DNA from: an uncultured Chitinophagales bacterium
GTDB lineage: Bacteria; Bacteroidota; Bacteroidia; Chitinophagales; Chitinophagaceae
Direction of reading: 5' to 3'
DNA length: 38,371 bases
Assembly: GCA_946886475.1 (NCBI GenBank)
Contig: CAMPIQ010000016.1
Location: forward strand, 1-38,371
In this document: positions 6,862 through 14,693 of the stretch, in pieces
Numbering within the stretch: position 1 is the first letter of the stretch
Layout of the letters: every line of letters starts with the position of its first letter
Notes under the pieces: model-generated
The model's input: only the letters and a program-made list of their open reading frames with translations
What the model was told of the DNA's origin: nothing
Database searches by the model: none
Made by a program: the position numbers and the translations under genes

Positions 6862-8546
6862 TTCCTTCTTACAGAATCAGCTTCATTCATCCGGATCCTT
6901 CTTCCTTTATATTTTTTACCATCAATAGCAGACATCATTTTACCCGCTGATGATTTATCGATCTCGATCCAGCTGTTCATTTCTTTCATATCGATCCTGC
7001 CCAGCACTTCTTTATTCAGATCGCTCAGATCGAGTATGAACTGAAGGAAACTGGCCTTATAAAAACCATCTTTGGTGCCCAGATTCACAAACAGCCTGGT
7101 ATAATTTCCATTGCTTCCTCCACCAAATTCCCTTCCTCTTGTATCCCGGCGTCTGTCGGTACTTCCTCCCACACGTTCGCCTCTTTTTTCAATGCCGCGA
7201 CCCCGTTCATCCCTGCGCTCTCTTGCATTCAGATCTTCGGCGTTTTCGTAATATTTCAAAAAACGGTCAAATTCAAGTGCAGCCACACGTTTAAGTACTT
7301 CCTCTTTGCTTACATCTGCAAACTTCTCTTCCAGCATTGGAATATAAGTTTCATAATCTCCATGGCTGATATCCGTCTGTAAAAGTTTGTCCATAAAATA
7401 AAAAAACTGTCTGCGGCAAACATCCTTGCCAGATGGGATCTCCAGTTTATGAAAGGGCACCTGCACCATTCTTTCGATCTGACGAATACGGCCTGTTTCC
7501 CTGGTATGAACAATTGACATACAAACCCCAGTTTTACCGGCACGGCCGGTACGGCCACTTCGATGGGTGTACACTTCTACATCATCAGGTAACTCATAGT
7601 TGATGACATGAGTGATGCCTACTACATCTATTCCCCTTGCCGCCACGTCTGTAGCTATCAGCAATTGAAGGGTCTTTTCCCTGAACTCATCCATCACCTT
7701 ATTACGTTGCTGCTGGGTAAGATCGCCATGCAGGGCGTCTATATCATAACCTTCCCTGGTAAGTTTTTCTGCAATATCCTGTGCATCTGCCTTGGTGCGG
7801 GTGAAAATGATACCATACATGCCGGGATTAAAATCGATCAGCCTTTTCAGGGTCTCATAACGGTGTTGCGCAGATGTAATTACAAACTGGTGATCAATGT
7901 TCTTATTGGCAGTATTCATTTTACCAACCGTAAGTTCCACAGGCTGCTGCATATATTTTTTACTCACCTTCCGGATCTCTGGGGGCATGGTGGCACTGAA
8001 TAACCAGGTGCTGTCTCTTTGAGGCGTATTCTGAAGAATGAATTCAATATCATCCTGAAATCCCATGTTGAGCATTTCATCCGCCTCATCAAGAACTACG
8101 TATTTGATCTCCTCAAGATTGATCGCTTTTCTTTCAATCAGGTCTATCAATCTGCCTGGTGTTGCCACCACTATGTGAACACCCCTGCGGATGTCACGGA
8201 TCTGCATGGAAATAGAAGATCCTCCATATACGGCAAGAACATGTACGCCGGTTAAATGCTTTTTAAACAGTTCCATTTCGCTCACGATCTGCATACATAA
8301 TTCCCTTGTGGGACATATTATAAGAGCCTGAGGGAATTTTTTCCCTGATTCAATCAGTTGTAAAAGTGGTAACCCAAAGGCCGCTGTTTTACCAGTACCT
8401 GTTTGCGCAAGCCCGATCAGGTCTTTGGTACCGGAAAGTAAAACAGGAATAGCTTTTTCCTGAATGGGTGTGGGAGTAGTAAATCCAAGGTCGCCAACAG
8501 CTTTTAAAATTTTCTCCTGTAGACCAAGCTCATCAAACGTTGCCAT
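6858..8546 (-). CDS. DEAD-box RNA helicase with DbpA-type RNA-binding domain
   Basis: An ATP-dependent RNA helicase of 562 residues, likely acting in ribosome assembly or cold-shock RNA remodelling. Order of domains: Q motif (FTTPTPIQ, about 22-29), motif I AQTGTGKT (47-54), PTREL, DEAD (153-156), SAT (184-186), then the second RecA lobe with DVAARGID and HRSGRTGRAG. A basic Arg/Gly-rich linker at about 440-475 (RERRDERGRG, RRRDTRGREFGGG) follows. Residues 485-555 form a DbpA/CsdA-like RRM (LFVNLGTKDGFYKASFLQF ... GKKYKGRRIRM). A -7 element lies 13 bases upstream of the ATG. The gene is usually named deaD or csdA; orthology to one of these is not settled here. Confidence 0.93.
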   Translation of the reverse strand: MATFDELGLQEKILKAVGDLGFTTPTPIQEKAIPVLLSGTKDLIGLAQTGTGKTAAFGLPLLQLIESGKKFPQALIICPTRELCMQIVSEMELFKKHLTGVHVLAVYGGSSISMQIRDIRRGVHIVVATPGRLIDLIERKAINLEEIKYVVLDEADEMLNMGFQDDIEFILQNTPQRDSTWLFSATMPPEIRKVSKKYMQQPVELTVGKMNTANKNIDHQFVITSAQHRYETLKRLIDFNPGMYGIIFTRTKADAQDIAEKLTREGYDIDALHGDLTQQQRNKVMDEFREKTLQLLIATDVAARGIDVVGITHVINYELPDDVEVYTHRSGRTGRAGKTGVCMSIVHTRETGRIRQIERMVQVPFHKLEIPSGKDVCRRQFFYFMDKLLQTDISHGDYETYIPMLEEKFADVSKEEVLKRVAALEFDRFLKYYENAEDLNARERRDERGRGIEKRGERVGGSTDRRRDTRGREFGGGSNGNYTRLFVNLGTKDGFYKASFLQFILDLSDLNKEVLGRIDMKEMNSWIEIDKSSAGKMMSAIDGKKYKGRRIRMNEADSVRRN

Positions 8547-8559
8547 AATAATATTTGTG

Positions 8560-8567
8560 CAAAAGTA
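8560..8567 (-). promoter_or_regulatory. Candidate -7 element of the helicase gene
   Basis: TACTTTTG on the minus strand (reads CAAAAGTA on the plus strand) matches TAnnTTTG and lies 13 bases upstream of the helicase ATG. I see no clear -33 TTTG at normal spacing, so this is a partial promoter match. Confidence 0.45.
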
Positions 8568-8568
8568 A

Positions 8569-8765
8569 GCACGGAAGACACAGATGTATCACGGAGTTGG
8601 AATATTGGAGTGAATTAACAGATAAAAATAATCGCGGAGGGAGAATAATCACGGATGAAAAGGATGGTCTTTTGGATAATGTATTCCGTAGATGATGGAT
8701 GTCGCGGATAAGGATGGGTCACGGATGATGGAGGATGACCGCAGATGGCCACAGAAGGTAGTAAA
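8569..8765. repeat. Degenerate CACGGATG/CGCGGAT-type intergenic repeat
   Basis: About 200 bp upstream of the helicase promoter without a credible gene. It is built from variants of one short word: CACGGAAG, CACAGATG, CACGGAG, CGCGGAGG, CACGGATG, CGCGGATA, CACGGATG, CGCAGATG, CACAGAAG, mostly preceded by AT or TC and separated by 8-20 bases. The stretch is G-rich on the plus strand, unlike its surroundings. It makes up more than half of the longest gene-free region in the window. I cannot assign a function. Confidence 0.55.
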
Positions 8766-8771
8766 TTAGTT

Positions 8772-8806
8772 CACTCCGAACCCTAAACCTTAAACCTTAA
8801 ACTACA
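8772..8806. repeat. Seven-nt tandem repeat, AACCTTA type
   Basis: Units CACTCCG, AACCCTA, AACCTTA, AACCTTA, AACTACA in perfect seven-base register. The core looks like a plant telomere repeat (CCCTAAA), but there are only three good copies and the setting is bacterial intergenic DNA. It belongs with the other seven-base-period arrays in this window. Confidence 0.55.
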
Positions 8807-8809
8807 AAC

Positions 8810-8843
8810 GAAAAAAACAAACCGCCCTGAGAACAGGACGGTT
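8810..8843 (-). terminator. Terminator of the small lipoprotein genes
   Basis: On the minus strand AACCGTCCTGTTCTCAGGGCGGTT forms AACCG/CGGTT and CCT/AGG stems with one internal mismatch and a six-base loop, followed by TGTTTTTTTCG. It ends transcription from the lipoprotein gene at 8924-9139. Confidence 0.75.
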
Positions 8844-8923
8844 ATCTAACGATTGCTTGCCATATGAATAAATTCTTGACTTATATTACAGTTACAGCCG
8901 GCAAACAGGCTGCGTACTAATTA

Positions 8924-9139
8924 TTAGTTATTAGTAGTATCTACAGTCAATCCTGCTGAATCAACACCAAGGTTGGTTGTATCAGGCATAACAGGCATAG
9001 CTGCATTGATTGAATCCTGAGCTCTTTTGATAGAATCTGCAATTCTTGCAGAATCTGCTGCTGCATCAGTAGCATCAGCTGAATCATTACAAGCAACAAG
9101 CGTTACAGCGATAGCTAAAATTCCGAGGAACTTTTTCAT
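8924..9139 (-). CDS. Small lipoprotein, copy A of a paralogous pair
   Basis: A 71-residue predicted lipoprotein. A short signal peptide MKKFLGILAIAVTLVAC ends in a lipobox with Cys17. The mature part is only 54 residues, rich in Asp, Ala, Ser and Thr, with the pattern DAAADSARIADSIKRAQDS that may form one amphipathic helix, and an acidic/Thr tail. Residues 15-57 are identical at 41 of 43 positions to the protein at 28831-29034. It lies 45 bp after another small lipoprotein gene on the same strand, and a terminator follows. No known domain is recognised. It is probably anchored in the inner or outer membrane facing the periplasm. Confidence 0.85.
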   Translation of the reverse strand: MKKFLGILAIAVTLVACNDSADATDAAADSARIADSIKRAQDSINAAMPVMPDTTNLGVDSAGLTVDTTNN

Positions 9140-9184
9140 GTGATTTTAATTTTTGATTGGTTAAATATTTATATGCTTTTGAGA

Positions 9185-9391
9185 CTAATTATCAATGGAA
9201 TCCTTATTACCCAATTCATTCTGTATCCTATCTTTCAGGTTTTTCAGGTCTTGTTTACCCGAATCCCAGACGTTTTGAGCTACAGAATCTACCTTTTTTG
9301 TCAGTGAATCAGCCCGATTTTCAGTTGAGTCACTTTCATTACAGGAAACCAGGATCCCCGAAATCATAATCAATAGCCACATTTTTTTCAT
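9185..9391 (-). CDS. Small lipoprotein upstream of copy A
   Basis: A 68-residue predicted lipoprotein: MKKMWLLIMISGILVSC has a lipobox with Cys17, the same spacing as its two relatives. The mature part is charged and Ser/Asp-rich (ADSLTKKVDSVAQNV, KQDLKNLKDRIQNELG) and probably helical. It shares the ADS...DS pattern with copy A but is otherwise diverged. Its start is 33 bp from the proposed TTG start of the ECF sigma gene on the opposite strand, so the two transcription units are divergent from a very compact control region. Function unknown; by position it is a candidate target of that sigma factor. Confidence 0.75.
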   Translation of the reverse strand: MKKMWLLIMISGILVSCNESDSTENRADSLTKKVDSVAQNVWDSGKQDLKNLKDRIQNELGNKDSIDN

Positions 9392-9424
9392 TTACGCTTA
9401 TGATTTACGGGATTAATACGAGGT

Positions 9425-10081
9425 TTGAGAAAAAGTAACCCAGAAAGGGGAAAATATTTTTTTAACAGCCTGAAGGGGTTACTATTTTTAAATTTTGGTA
9501 TTAAAAAAGCGGATTTGAAACCTGAGATCAACGAAAAACTATTATTGCAAGGACTGGCCCGGAATGATAAAAAGGCAGTGGAAACGATCTATAAGGAGAA
9601 TTATAACCTGATCCAGGCCCTTGTGATCAATAATAATGGGAGCAGTGAGGATGCAAAGGATATATTCCAGGAGGCCATGATTGTGTTGTATGAAAAAGTT
9701 CAGACCGGTGGTTTTGAACTTCAGTGCCAGATCAAAACTTTTATCTATTCTGTCAGCAGGCGGCTTTGGCTTAAAAAATTATTACATCAGAACAGGGTTA
9801 CCTTATCGGATGTAAACGAATCAATAGTAGCGGTTGATGAGGAGGTGGAAGATCACGAAAAAAGGAATTCAGAGTTTGTGATGATGGAAAAGGCCATGAG
9901 TGGGTTGGGTGAGCCTTGTAAAAGTTTACTGGAAGCTTTTTATATGCAAAAAAGATCCATGCAGGAAATTGCTTCCGGTTTTGGATATACCAATGCTGAA
10001 AATGCCAAGAACCAGAAGTATAAATGCCTGATGCGTTTAAAAAAACTTTTCTTTTCTCAATATAAAAACGAGTCGCTGTGA
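9425..10081 (+). CDS. ECF-type RNA polymerase sigma factor
   Basis: A sigma-70 family protein of the ECF group. Region 2 spans about residues 45-125 (NDKKAVETIYKENYNLIQAL ... DAKDIFQEAMIVLYEKV ... IKTFIYSVSRRLWLKKL). Region 4 is at about 150-210 (GLGEPCKSLLEAFYMQKRS, MQEIASGFGYTNAENAKNQK), a helix-turn-helix for -35 recognition. No ATG lies ahead of region 2 in this frame. The longest reading starts at TTG 9425 (218 aa) and a second TTG at 9515 would give 188 aa, closer to normal ECF length. The stop overlaps the next ATG (TGATG), coupling it to the membrane anti-sigma/protease gene. Likely autoregulated with its divergent neighbours, by analogy with other ECF systems. Confidence 0.88.
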   Translation: MRKSNPERGKYFFNSLKGLLFLNFGIKKADLKPEINEKLLLQGLARNDKKAVETIYKENYNLIQALVINNNGSSEDAKDIFQEAMIVLYEKVQTGGFELQCQIKTFIYSVSRRLWLKKLLHQNRVTLSDVNESIVAVDEEVEDHEKRNSEFVMMEKAMSGLGEPCKSLLEAFYMQKRSMQEIASGFGYTNAENAKNQKYKCLMRLKKLFFSQYKNESL

Positions 10082-11208
10082 TGGAAGATATTCAAATACT
10101 GGAAGCTGTTGAAAGATATATTTCCGGCCAGATGGGTCCGGATGAAAGAATGTATTTTGAACAGTTACGAAAGAGCAATCCTGAAGTGGACCAGACCGTG
10201 GTGGAACATACTTTCTTTTTACAACAAATGAACCGTTTTGATGAAGTAAAGAAAATAAAAACCACTCTGGCTGACACCCACGTACATCTTGCAGAAAAAG
10301 GATTGATCGCTTCTCCCAGACTTAAGGGTAAAGCTAAAGTTGTTTACCTGTACAACCGTTATAAAAGAGTGGCTGCCATTGCTGCTTCCATCGCAGGCAT
10401 TACAGCACTTACATTCAGCGCGCTTATCTGGTCCATCTCACCGGGAAAACCTGCCAAGCAGGAAGACATGACCATACTTAAAAGAGAACTGGATAATAAA
10501 ATAAATGAGATCAAGATCCAGAATGATTCCCTTACCAAAAAAATTGAAGATGTAAAATCTGACCAGGCTGCCAACAACCTGCCTGTGATTCAATATACAA
10601 GTGGCGGTACCGGATTTCTCCTTGATACAAAAGGTTATGTAGTAACCAACGCACATGTTGTTGATAAAGCAAAACATATTGCCGTACAGGGAGCTGATGG
10701 GAAAGACCTGAGTGCAAAAATTATACATTTTGACCGCGCAAGAGATATAGCTATCCTTAAGATTACAGGTAAAAATTATAAATCACCAGGAAACATCCCC
10801 TATTCCATTAAAAAGAATGCTGCCAGTCTTGCTGAACCGGTTTTCACACTGGGTTATCCCAGAAATGAAATTGTTTATGGTGAAGGATATGTTGCAGCAA
10901 AAACCGGTTACAGGGGAGATTCACTTGCTTTACAGATCACCATTGTAGCCAACCAGGGCAACAGCGGAGGTCCGGTCTTAAATCATAAAGGCGAGATCAT
11001 TGGCATCCTGTCAGGTAAACAAACATCGGCCGAAGGCGCTGTTTTTGCCCTTCATTCAAAATACATTTACCAGGCTTTAAATGAATTACAGAAAGATACG
11101 TCCTACCAGCATATCAGGATCCCTGCTTCTTCCAGCCTGAAAGGAAAAGAACGCCCCCAGCAGGCCGAAGCCGTATCTAACTTTGTTTATATGGTTAAGG
11201 TTGACTAA
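10081..11208 (+). CDS. Membrane anti-sigma-like protein fused to a trypsin-like (HtrA-type) protease
   Basis: Counted from the ATG at 10081 the protein has 375 residues (a GTG at 10078 would add one). Residues 1-60 resemble the cytoplasmic head of anti-sigma proteins (EAVERYISGQMGPDERMYFE ... NPEVD). One membrane helix lies at about 97-119 (AAIAASIAGITALTFSALIW). A coiled coil follows at 127-164. The periplasmic part from about 170 is an S1C serine protease: His192 in TNAHVVDK, Asp222 in RDIAIL, Ser295 in NQGNSGGPV. There is no PDZ domain after the protease. Coupling to the sigma gene by TGATG supports an anti-sigma role. Whether the protease cuts itself, a partner or misfolded proteins is unknown. 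Confidence 0.85.
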   Translation: MEDIQILEAVERYISGQMGPDERMYFEQLRKSNPEVDQTVVEHTFFLQQMNRFDEVKKIKTTLADTHVHLAEKGLIASPRLKGKAKVVYLYNRYKRVAAIAASIAGITALTFSALIWSISPGKPAKQEDMTILKRELDNKINEIKIQNDSLTKKIEDVKSDQAANNLPVIQYTSGGTGFLLDTKGYVVTNAHVVDKAKHIAVQGADGKDLSAKIIHFDRARDIAILKITGKNYKSPGNIPYSIKKNAASLAEPVFTLGYPRNEIVYGEGYVAAKTGYRGDSLALQITIVANQGNSGGPVLNHKGEIIGILSGKQTSAEGAVFALHSKYIYQALNELQKDTSYQHIRIPASSSLKGKERPQQAEAVSNFVYMVKVD

Positions 11209-11234
11209 AGAAAACCTGGTGGATTTCGGCCTGA

Positions 11235-11278
11235 GGTTAACTAGTAAATCAAGTCAACCAGGGTCAACTAGTTAATCC
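11235..11278. repeat. Inverted repeat between convergent genes
   Basis: GGTTAACTAGT (11235-11245) is the inverted complement of ACTAGTTAATCC (11267-11278) apart from one bulged T, giving about 11 pairs around a 21-base loop. The right arm covers the last codons and stop of the nucleotidyltransferase gene. It lies between two convergent genes and may help stop transcription on both strands, but neither side has a U-tract. Confidence 0.5.
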
Positions 11279-12173
11279 ATAAACCTGAAGGATAAACTTT
11301 ACGCTCAACCAAAATATCAAGGCTTCTTTTAACTACCGGTGCATCTTCCTTATAGGTAACACCAAACCATTGTGCAGACGTTGGAATAACTTTGATCACC
11401 CCTTTTCCGGATTTGATCCACTGGTCGGCAACAAAAGGAATCAGGTATTCGGCTTTGGGACTATTCAGATTTTTTTCGAGAAATTCATTGAAACCGTCTT
11501 CAATAAATTTGAATATAGATGGATGAAAACACCAGAAATTCATGGATGCTTTGGCGTCTTCCGCTAATTCAAACCTGCTGTTTTCAGATTCCTCATCCAC
11601 CATCTTACCATTTTCCCTGTAAATTTTCAACCGCTCTTTAATACCCTTCAGGTTATTGCTTTCATCCACTTCACACACGCCCCTGCTCACAGATCCATGT
11701 TCAGAAAGGGTTTTAGCCAGCTCATAACCAATAATGGCATATACATCAGCTTTACATTCCCTGCTTAGAAATTCATGGGCTTTTACAAAACCATCACTCC
11801 CATAAAAATCATCGGCATTGATCACAGCAAAGGGCTGGTCAATTACATCTTTTGCGCACAAAATGGCATGTGCAGTGCCCCAGGGTTTTGTTCTTTCATT
11901 TGGTACAGAATATTCCCCCAGAAATTTGTCCATTTCCTGGTATACATATTCAGTTTCAATTTTACCCTTTAACCTGGGTTCAAAAATATTTTTGAAGTCT
12001 TCCGCAAAATCCTTTCTGATAATAAACACCACTTTCTTAAATCCGGCTTTGATGGCATCGTAAATAGAATAATCCATAATGGTTTCGCCAGCCGGACCAA
12101 ACTGTTGTATCTGTTTCATACTTCCATAACGTGAGGCCATTCCTGCAGCCATGATAACTAAAGTCGTTTTCAT
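11268..12173 (-). CDS. Sugar-phosphate nucleotidyltransferase family protein
   Basis: A 301-residue NTP-transferase-like protein. The N-terminus TLVIMAAGMASRYGSMKQIQ is the nucleotide-binding signature of NDP-sugar pyrophosphorylases (usual form LAAGxGxR). ETIMDYSIYDAIKAG corresponds to the segment after it, and AVINADDFYG matches the Asp motif that binds the metal. The sugar and the nucleotide cannot be deduced. It sits alone, convergent with the protease gene and divergent from the desulfhydrase-like gene. Related proteins in Bacteroidota are usually annotated only as nucleotidyltransferase. Confidence 0.82.
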   Translation of the reverse strand: MKTTLVIMAAGMASRYGSMKQIQQFGPAGETIMDYSIYDAIKAGFKKVVFIIRKDFAEDFKNIFEPRLKGKIETEYVYQEMDKFLGEYSVPNERTKPWGTAHAILCAKDVIDQPFAVINADDFYGSDGFVKAHEFLSRECKADVYAIIGYELAKTLSEHGSVSRGVCEVDESNNLKGIKERLKIYRENGKMVDEESENSRFELAEDAKASMNFWCFHPSIFKFIEDGFNEFLEKNLNSPKAEYLIPFVADQWIKSGKGVIKVIPTSAQWFGVTYKEDAPVVKRSLDILVERKVYPSGLWIN

Positions 12174-12281
12174 TCTTTTTTGTTTATTTGATTAAAGATG
12201 GCCGGCAATGAACTTTTTTACCATTACCAATGAATCCAAATCGGGCCCGAAAATAATAAATTCACAACTTAACTATCAAGG

Positions 12282-13175
12282 ATGAGTGTTTCAGACCTTC
12301 TTCCGGTGCGTGTAGATACGGTAAGCATGAAGGAGATCCCAATGCTTGATGTGCTGCGTCTTGACATTATCCATCCTGTTATATCCGGGAATAAATGGTT
12401 CAAACTGAAGGCATATATAGAATCGGCAAAGGAAAATGAGCAGTCTGTCATACTCACTTTTGGCGGTGCCTATTCCAATCATATTGTTGCTACTGCCGCG
12501 GCCGCACAGAAAGCAGCCCTGAACAGCATAGGCATTATCCGTGGCGAAAGGCCTTCACAACTTTCTCCTTCATTACAGGATGCTGTGGAATACGGGATGA
12601 AATTGTTTTTTATTTCAAGGGAGGAATACCGGCAAAAAATTATTCCCGGCGAAATATTTTCCAGACACGAAAGAAAGGCTATCTGTATTATCAACGAGGG
12701 CGGCTATGGACCATTGGGTGTAAAGGGGGCAGCAGATATACTCAGGGAAATAAACAGCACTGGCTACAGCCATATCATTTGCGCTGTAGGAACAGGTACA
12801 ATGTTAGCCGGGCTTATAACGGGAAAAAGCAGGGATCAATCGGTAACCGGCATCAGTGTTCTGAAAAATAATTTTTCTCTTCAAAATGAGATCAATGAAT
12901 TATTACCGCAGCATTTAAAAAATCAATTTCAACTGATACACGAATATCATTCAGGTGGCTATGCAAAATATAATCATGAATTAATTGATTTCATGAATGA
13001 ATGGTTCAGCAAAACGGGCATTCCTTCGGATGTGGTTTATACGGGCAAGTTGTTTTTTGCCATAAATAAGATGATCAGTAAAAACTATTTTCCCGGGGAA
13101 TCAAGGATCCTGGCCATACATAGCGGAGGTTTGCAGGGAAACCGGTCGTTGCCGAATGGAACGTTAATATTTTAA
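12282..13175 (+). CDS. ACC deaminase / D-cysteine desulfhydrase family PLP enzyme
   Basis: A fold-type II PLP enzyme of 297 residues. The PLP lysine is expected at Lys38 in ISGNKWFKLKA, followed by TFGGAYSNHIVATAAAA (the GGxxSNH signature) and AVGTGTMLAGLITG, the glycine loop that holds the phosphate. The family includes 1-aminocyclopropane-1-carboxylate deaminase and D-cysteine desulfhydrase. Most bacterial members outside plant-associated strains act on D-cysteine or similar substrates, so desulfhydrase is the more likely activity here, but that is inference. It is shorter than classical ACC deaminase (about 340 residues). Confidence 0.85.
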   Translation: MSVSDLLPVRVDTVSMKEIPMLDVLRLDIIHPVISGNKWFKLKAYIESAKENEQSVILTFGGAYSNHIVATAAAAQKAALNSIGIIRGERPSQLSPSLQDAVEYGMKLFFISREEYRQKIIPGEIFSRHERKAICIINEGGYGPLGVKGAADILREINSTGYSHIICAVGTGTMLAGLITGKSRDQSVTGISVLKNNFSLQNEINELLPQHLKNQFQLIHEYHSGGYAKYNHELIDFMNEWFSKTGIPSDVVYTGKLFFAINKMISKNYFPGESRILAIHSGGLQGNRSLPNGTLIF

Positions 13176-13184
13176 ACTGGCTAT

Positions 13185-13192
13185 TATCTTTG
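13185..13192 (+). promoter_or_regulatory. Candidate -7 element before 13224 gene
   Basis: TATCTTTG matches TAnnTTTG 31 bases upstream of the ATG at 13224. No clear -33 TTTG is present. Confidence 0.4.
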
Positions 13193-13223
13193 CACGGTTT
13201 CTGATAATTTGCCCTTCATAATT

Positions 13224-13910
13224 ATGCACCGTTTTATAGCAATCGTTATATGTTCATTTTTTGTCAGCCTTGCCGCTGAGGCCCAGGATACACTGCCCCG
13301 TTTTACTGTAAAAAATGCCGGCAGGAACCGATTCATTATAGGTTGGGTAAATAATTTTCCTTTGGTAAAACAGATTGGTATCCAGCGTTCTCACGACAGC
13401 CTCAAAAATTTTAAAACTATTTTGAGTGTTGCTGATCCCAATGCAAAGGAAAATGGTTTCGCAGACACAAAGGCTCCAAATGACCATATGTACTACAGGC
13501 TTTTTATTGTACTGGATAAAGGTCAATATTTTTATACCGCGTCACAAAAACCAGATACCACAACTTATTCAAGACAAAGAAATTCACTGATCAGCCGCAT
13601 TGAAGATTCTATTTCTGCCAACATCAGACCCATTACGCCTAAAAGACCCGATTTTATTCCCTCCTTCTATATTTACACCAATAAAGATGGCTACGTTTAC
13701 ATCAACCTACCGGATGCCAGCAGGAAAAAATACCAGGTAAAGTTTTTTGAGGAAGATGATAGTTTTCTTTTTGAGATCAAAAACATCCAGGAAACCGGAC
13801 TTACACTTGATAAATCAAACTTCATTCATTCCGGCTGGTTTAAATTTGAATTGTATAATGATGGGAAGCTGGTAGAGAAGAATAAATTTTATCTGACAAG
13901 GGAGTTTTAA
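13224..13910 (+). CDS. Secreted protein of unknown function
   Basis: A 228-residue protein that I do not recognise. The ATG at 13224 starts a good signal peptide, HRFIAIVICSFFVSLAAEAQ, with a likely cut after AEA; a TTG at 13209 would add five residues and is less likely. The mature part begins QDTLPRFTVKNAGRNRFIIG and reads as beta-rich. A first half (about 20-110) has the flavour of a fibronectin-type III-like fold (GWVNNFPLVKQIGIQRS ... YYRLFIVLDKGQYF), a second (155-228) is another short beta domain (GYVYINLPD ... GWFKFELYNDGKLV). It is probably periplasmic or exported. It stands alone, convergent with lipB. Confidence 0.75.
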   Translation: MHRFIAIVICSFFVSLAAEAQDTLPRFTVKNAGRNRFIIGWVNNFPLVKQIGIQRSHDSLKNFKTILSVADPNAKENGFADTKAPNDHMYYRLFIVLDKGQYFYTASQKPDTTTYSRQRNSLISRIEDSISANIRPITPKRPDFIPSFYIYTNKDGYVYINLPDASRKKYQVKFFEEDDSFLFEIKNIQETGLTLDKSNFIHSGWFKFELYNDGKLVEKNKFYLTREF

Positions 13911-13954
13911 ATAAAAAAGAATCCTTCGTATTAAGCATCAACAAAATCATTTGT

Positions 13955-14689
13955 TCAGATAATATCTGCATCAAATACCTGACTGAAATGCTTTTTGATT
14001 TTAGCTTTTACATCCTCCATATCAACCATCTTTCCTGACTCCTCTTTTATAGAGGTAACTTTTTTATTTTGTATTCCACATGGAATGATATGATTAAAAT
14101 AACTGAGGTCAGTGTTTACATTCAAAGCAAAACCATGCATGGTAACCCACCGGCTGCACCTCACACCCATGGCGCAGATCTTCCTTTCCTTTCCTTTTAT
14201 ATCAGCATCTATCCACACGCCGGTTTCACCCTCCGACCTTCCGGCATTAATTGAATATTCGGCAAGCGACCGGATGATCACTTCTTCCAAATCCCTTAAA
14301 TACCTTCCGATGTCCGTATAAAATTTCTCCAGGTCCAGAATAGGATATCCCACTATTTGTTCCGGCCCGTGAAATGTAATATCACCCCCCCTGTTTGTAT
14401 GAAAAAATTCAATACCCTTGTGCTTTCTCTCCACATCATTGATCAGCACATGGTCTGCCTTACCACTCTTGCCCAAAGTATACACAGGAGGATGTTCCAC
14501 AAAAAGCAGGTAATGCCTTGTAGGATGTTCGTTGGCCAAATCCGTTAAGGCTGGCAGGCCTGCTGAAGCCTGACCATACCTGAGCGACTTTATTTCAAGA
14601 TTCTCTTTCAACAATCGCTCCTGTACATCCCATGCAGATTTATAATCCATCAAGCCAAGATCCCTGAATTGCACGCACTGTCTTTGCAT
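13955..14689 (-). CDS. lipB: Octanoyltransferase
   Basis: LipB moves the octanoyl group from octanoyl-ACP to lipoyl domains, the first step of lipoate synthesis. The 244-residue protein has LLFVEHPPVYTLGKSG, RGGDITFHGPEQ (100-111), the catalytic Lys170 in RKICAMGVR and the catalytic Cys204 in IIPCGI. It starts 42 bp from the oppositely oriented pseudouridine synthase gene. The ATG at 14689 gives an N-terminus that fits the family (CVQFRDLGLMDYKSAW). lipA is not in the window. Confidence 0.95.
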   Translation of the reverse strand: MQRQCVQFRDLGLMDYKSAWDVQERLLKENLEIKSLRYGQASAGLPALTDLANEHPTRHYLLFVEHPPVYTLGKSGKADHVLINDVERKHKGIEFFHTNRGGDITFHGPEQIVGYPILDLEKFYTDIGRYLRDLEEVIIRSLAEYSINAGRSEGETGVWIDADIKGKERKICAMGVRCSRWVTMHGFALNVNTDLSYFNHIIPCGIQNKKVTSIKEESGKMVDMEDVKAKIKKHFSQVFDADII

Positions 14690-14693
14690 TTGG

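Noticed and set aside
8569..8765. CRISPR array
   Set aside because: The repeated words are short, degenerate and unevenly spaced; there are no 25-40 base direct repeats and no cas genes in the window.
8779..8806. Telomere-like CCCTAAACCTTAAACC sequence
   Set aside because: Only about three units, in a bacterial intergenic region with other 7-nt arrays; not evidence of a linear replicon end or of eukaryotic contamination.
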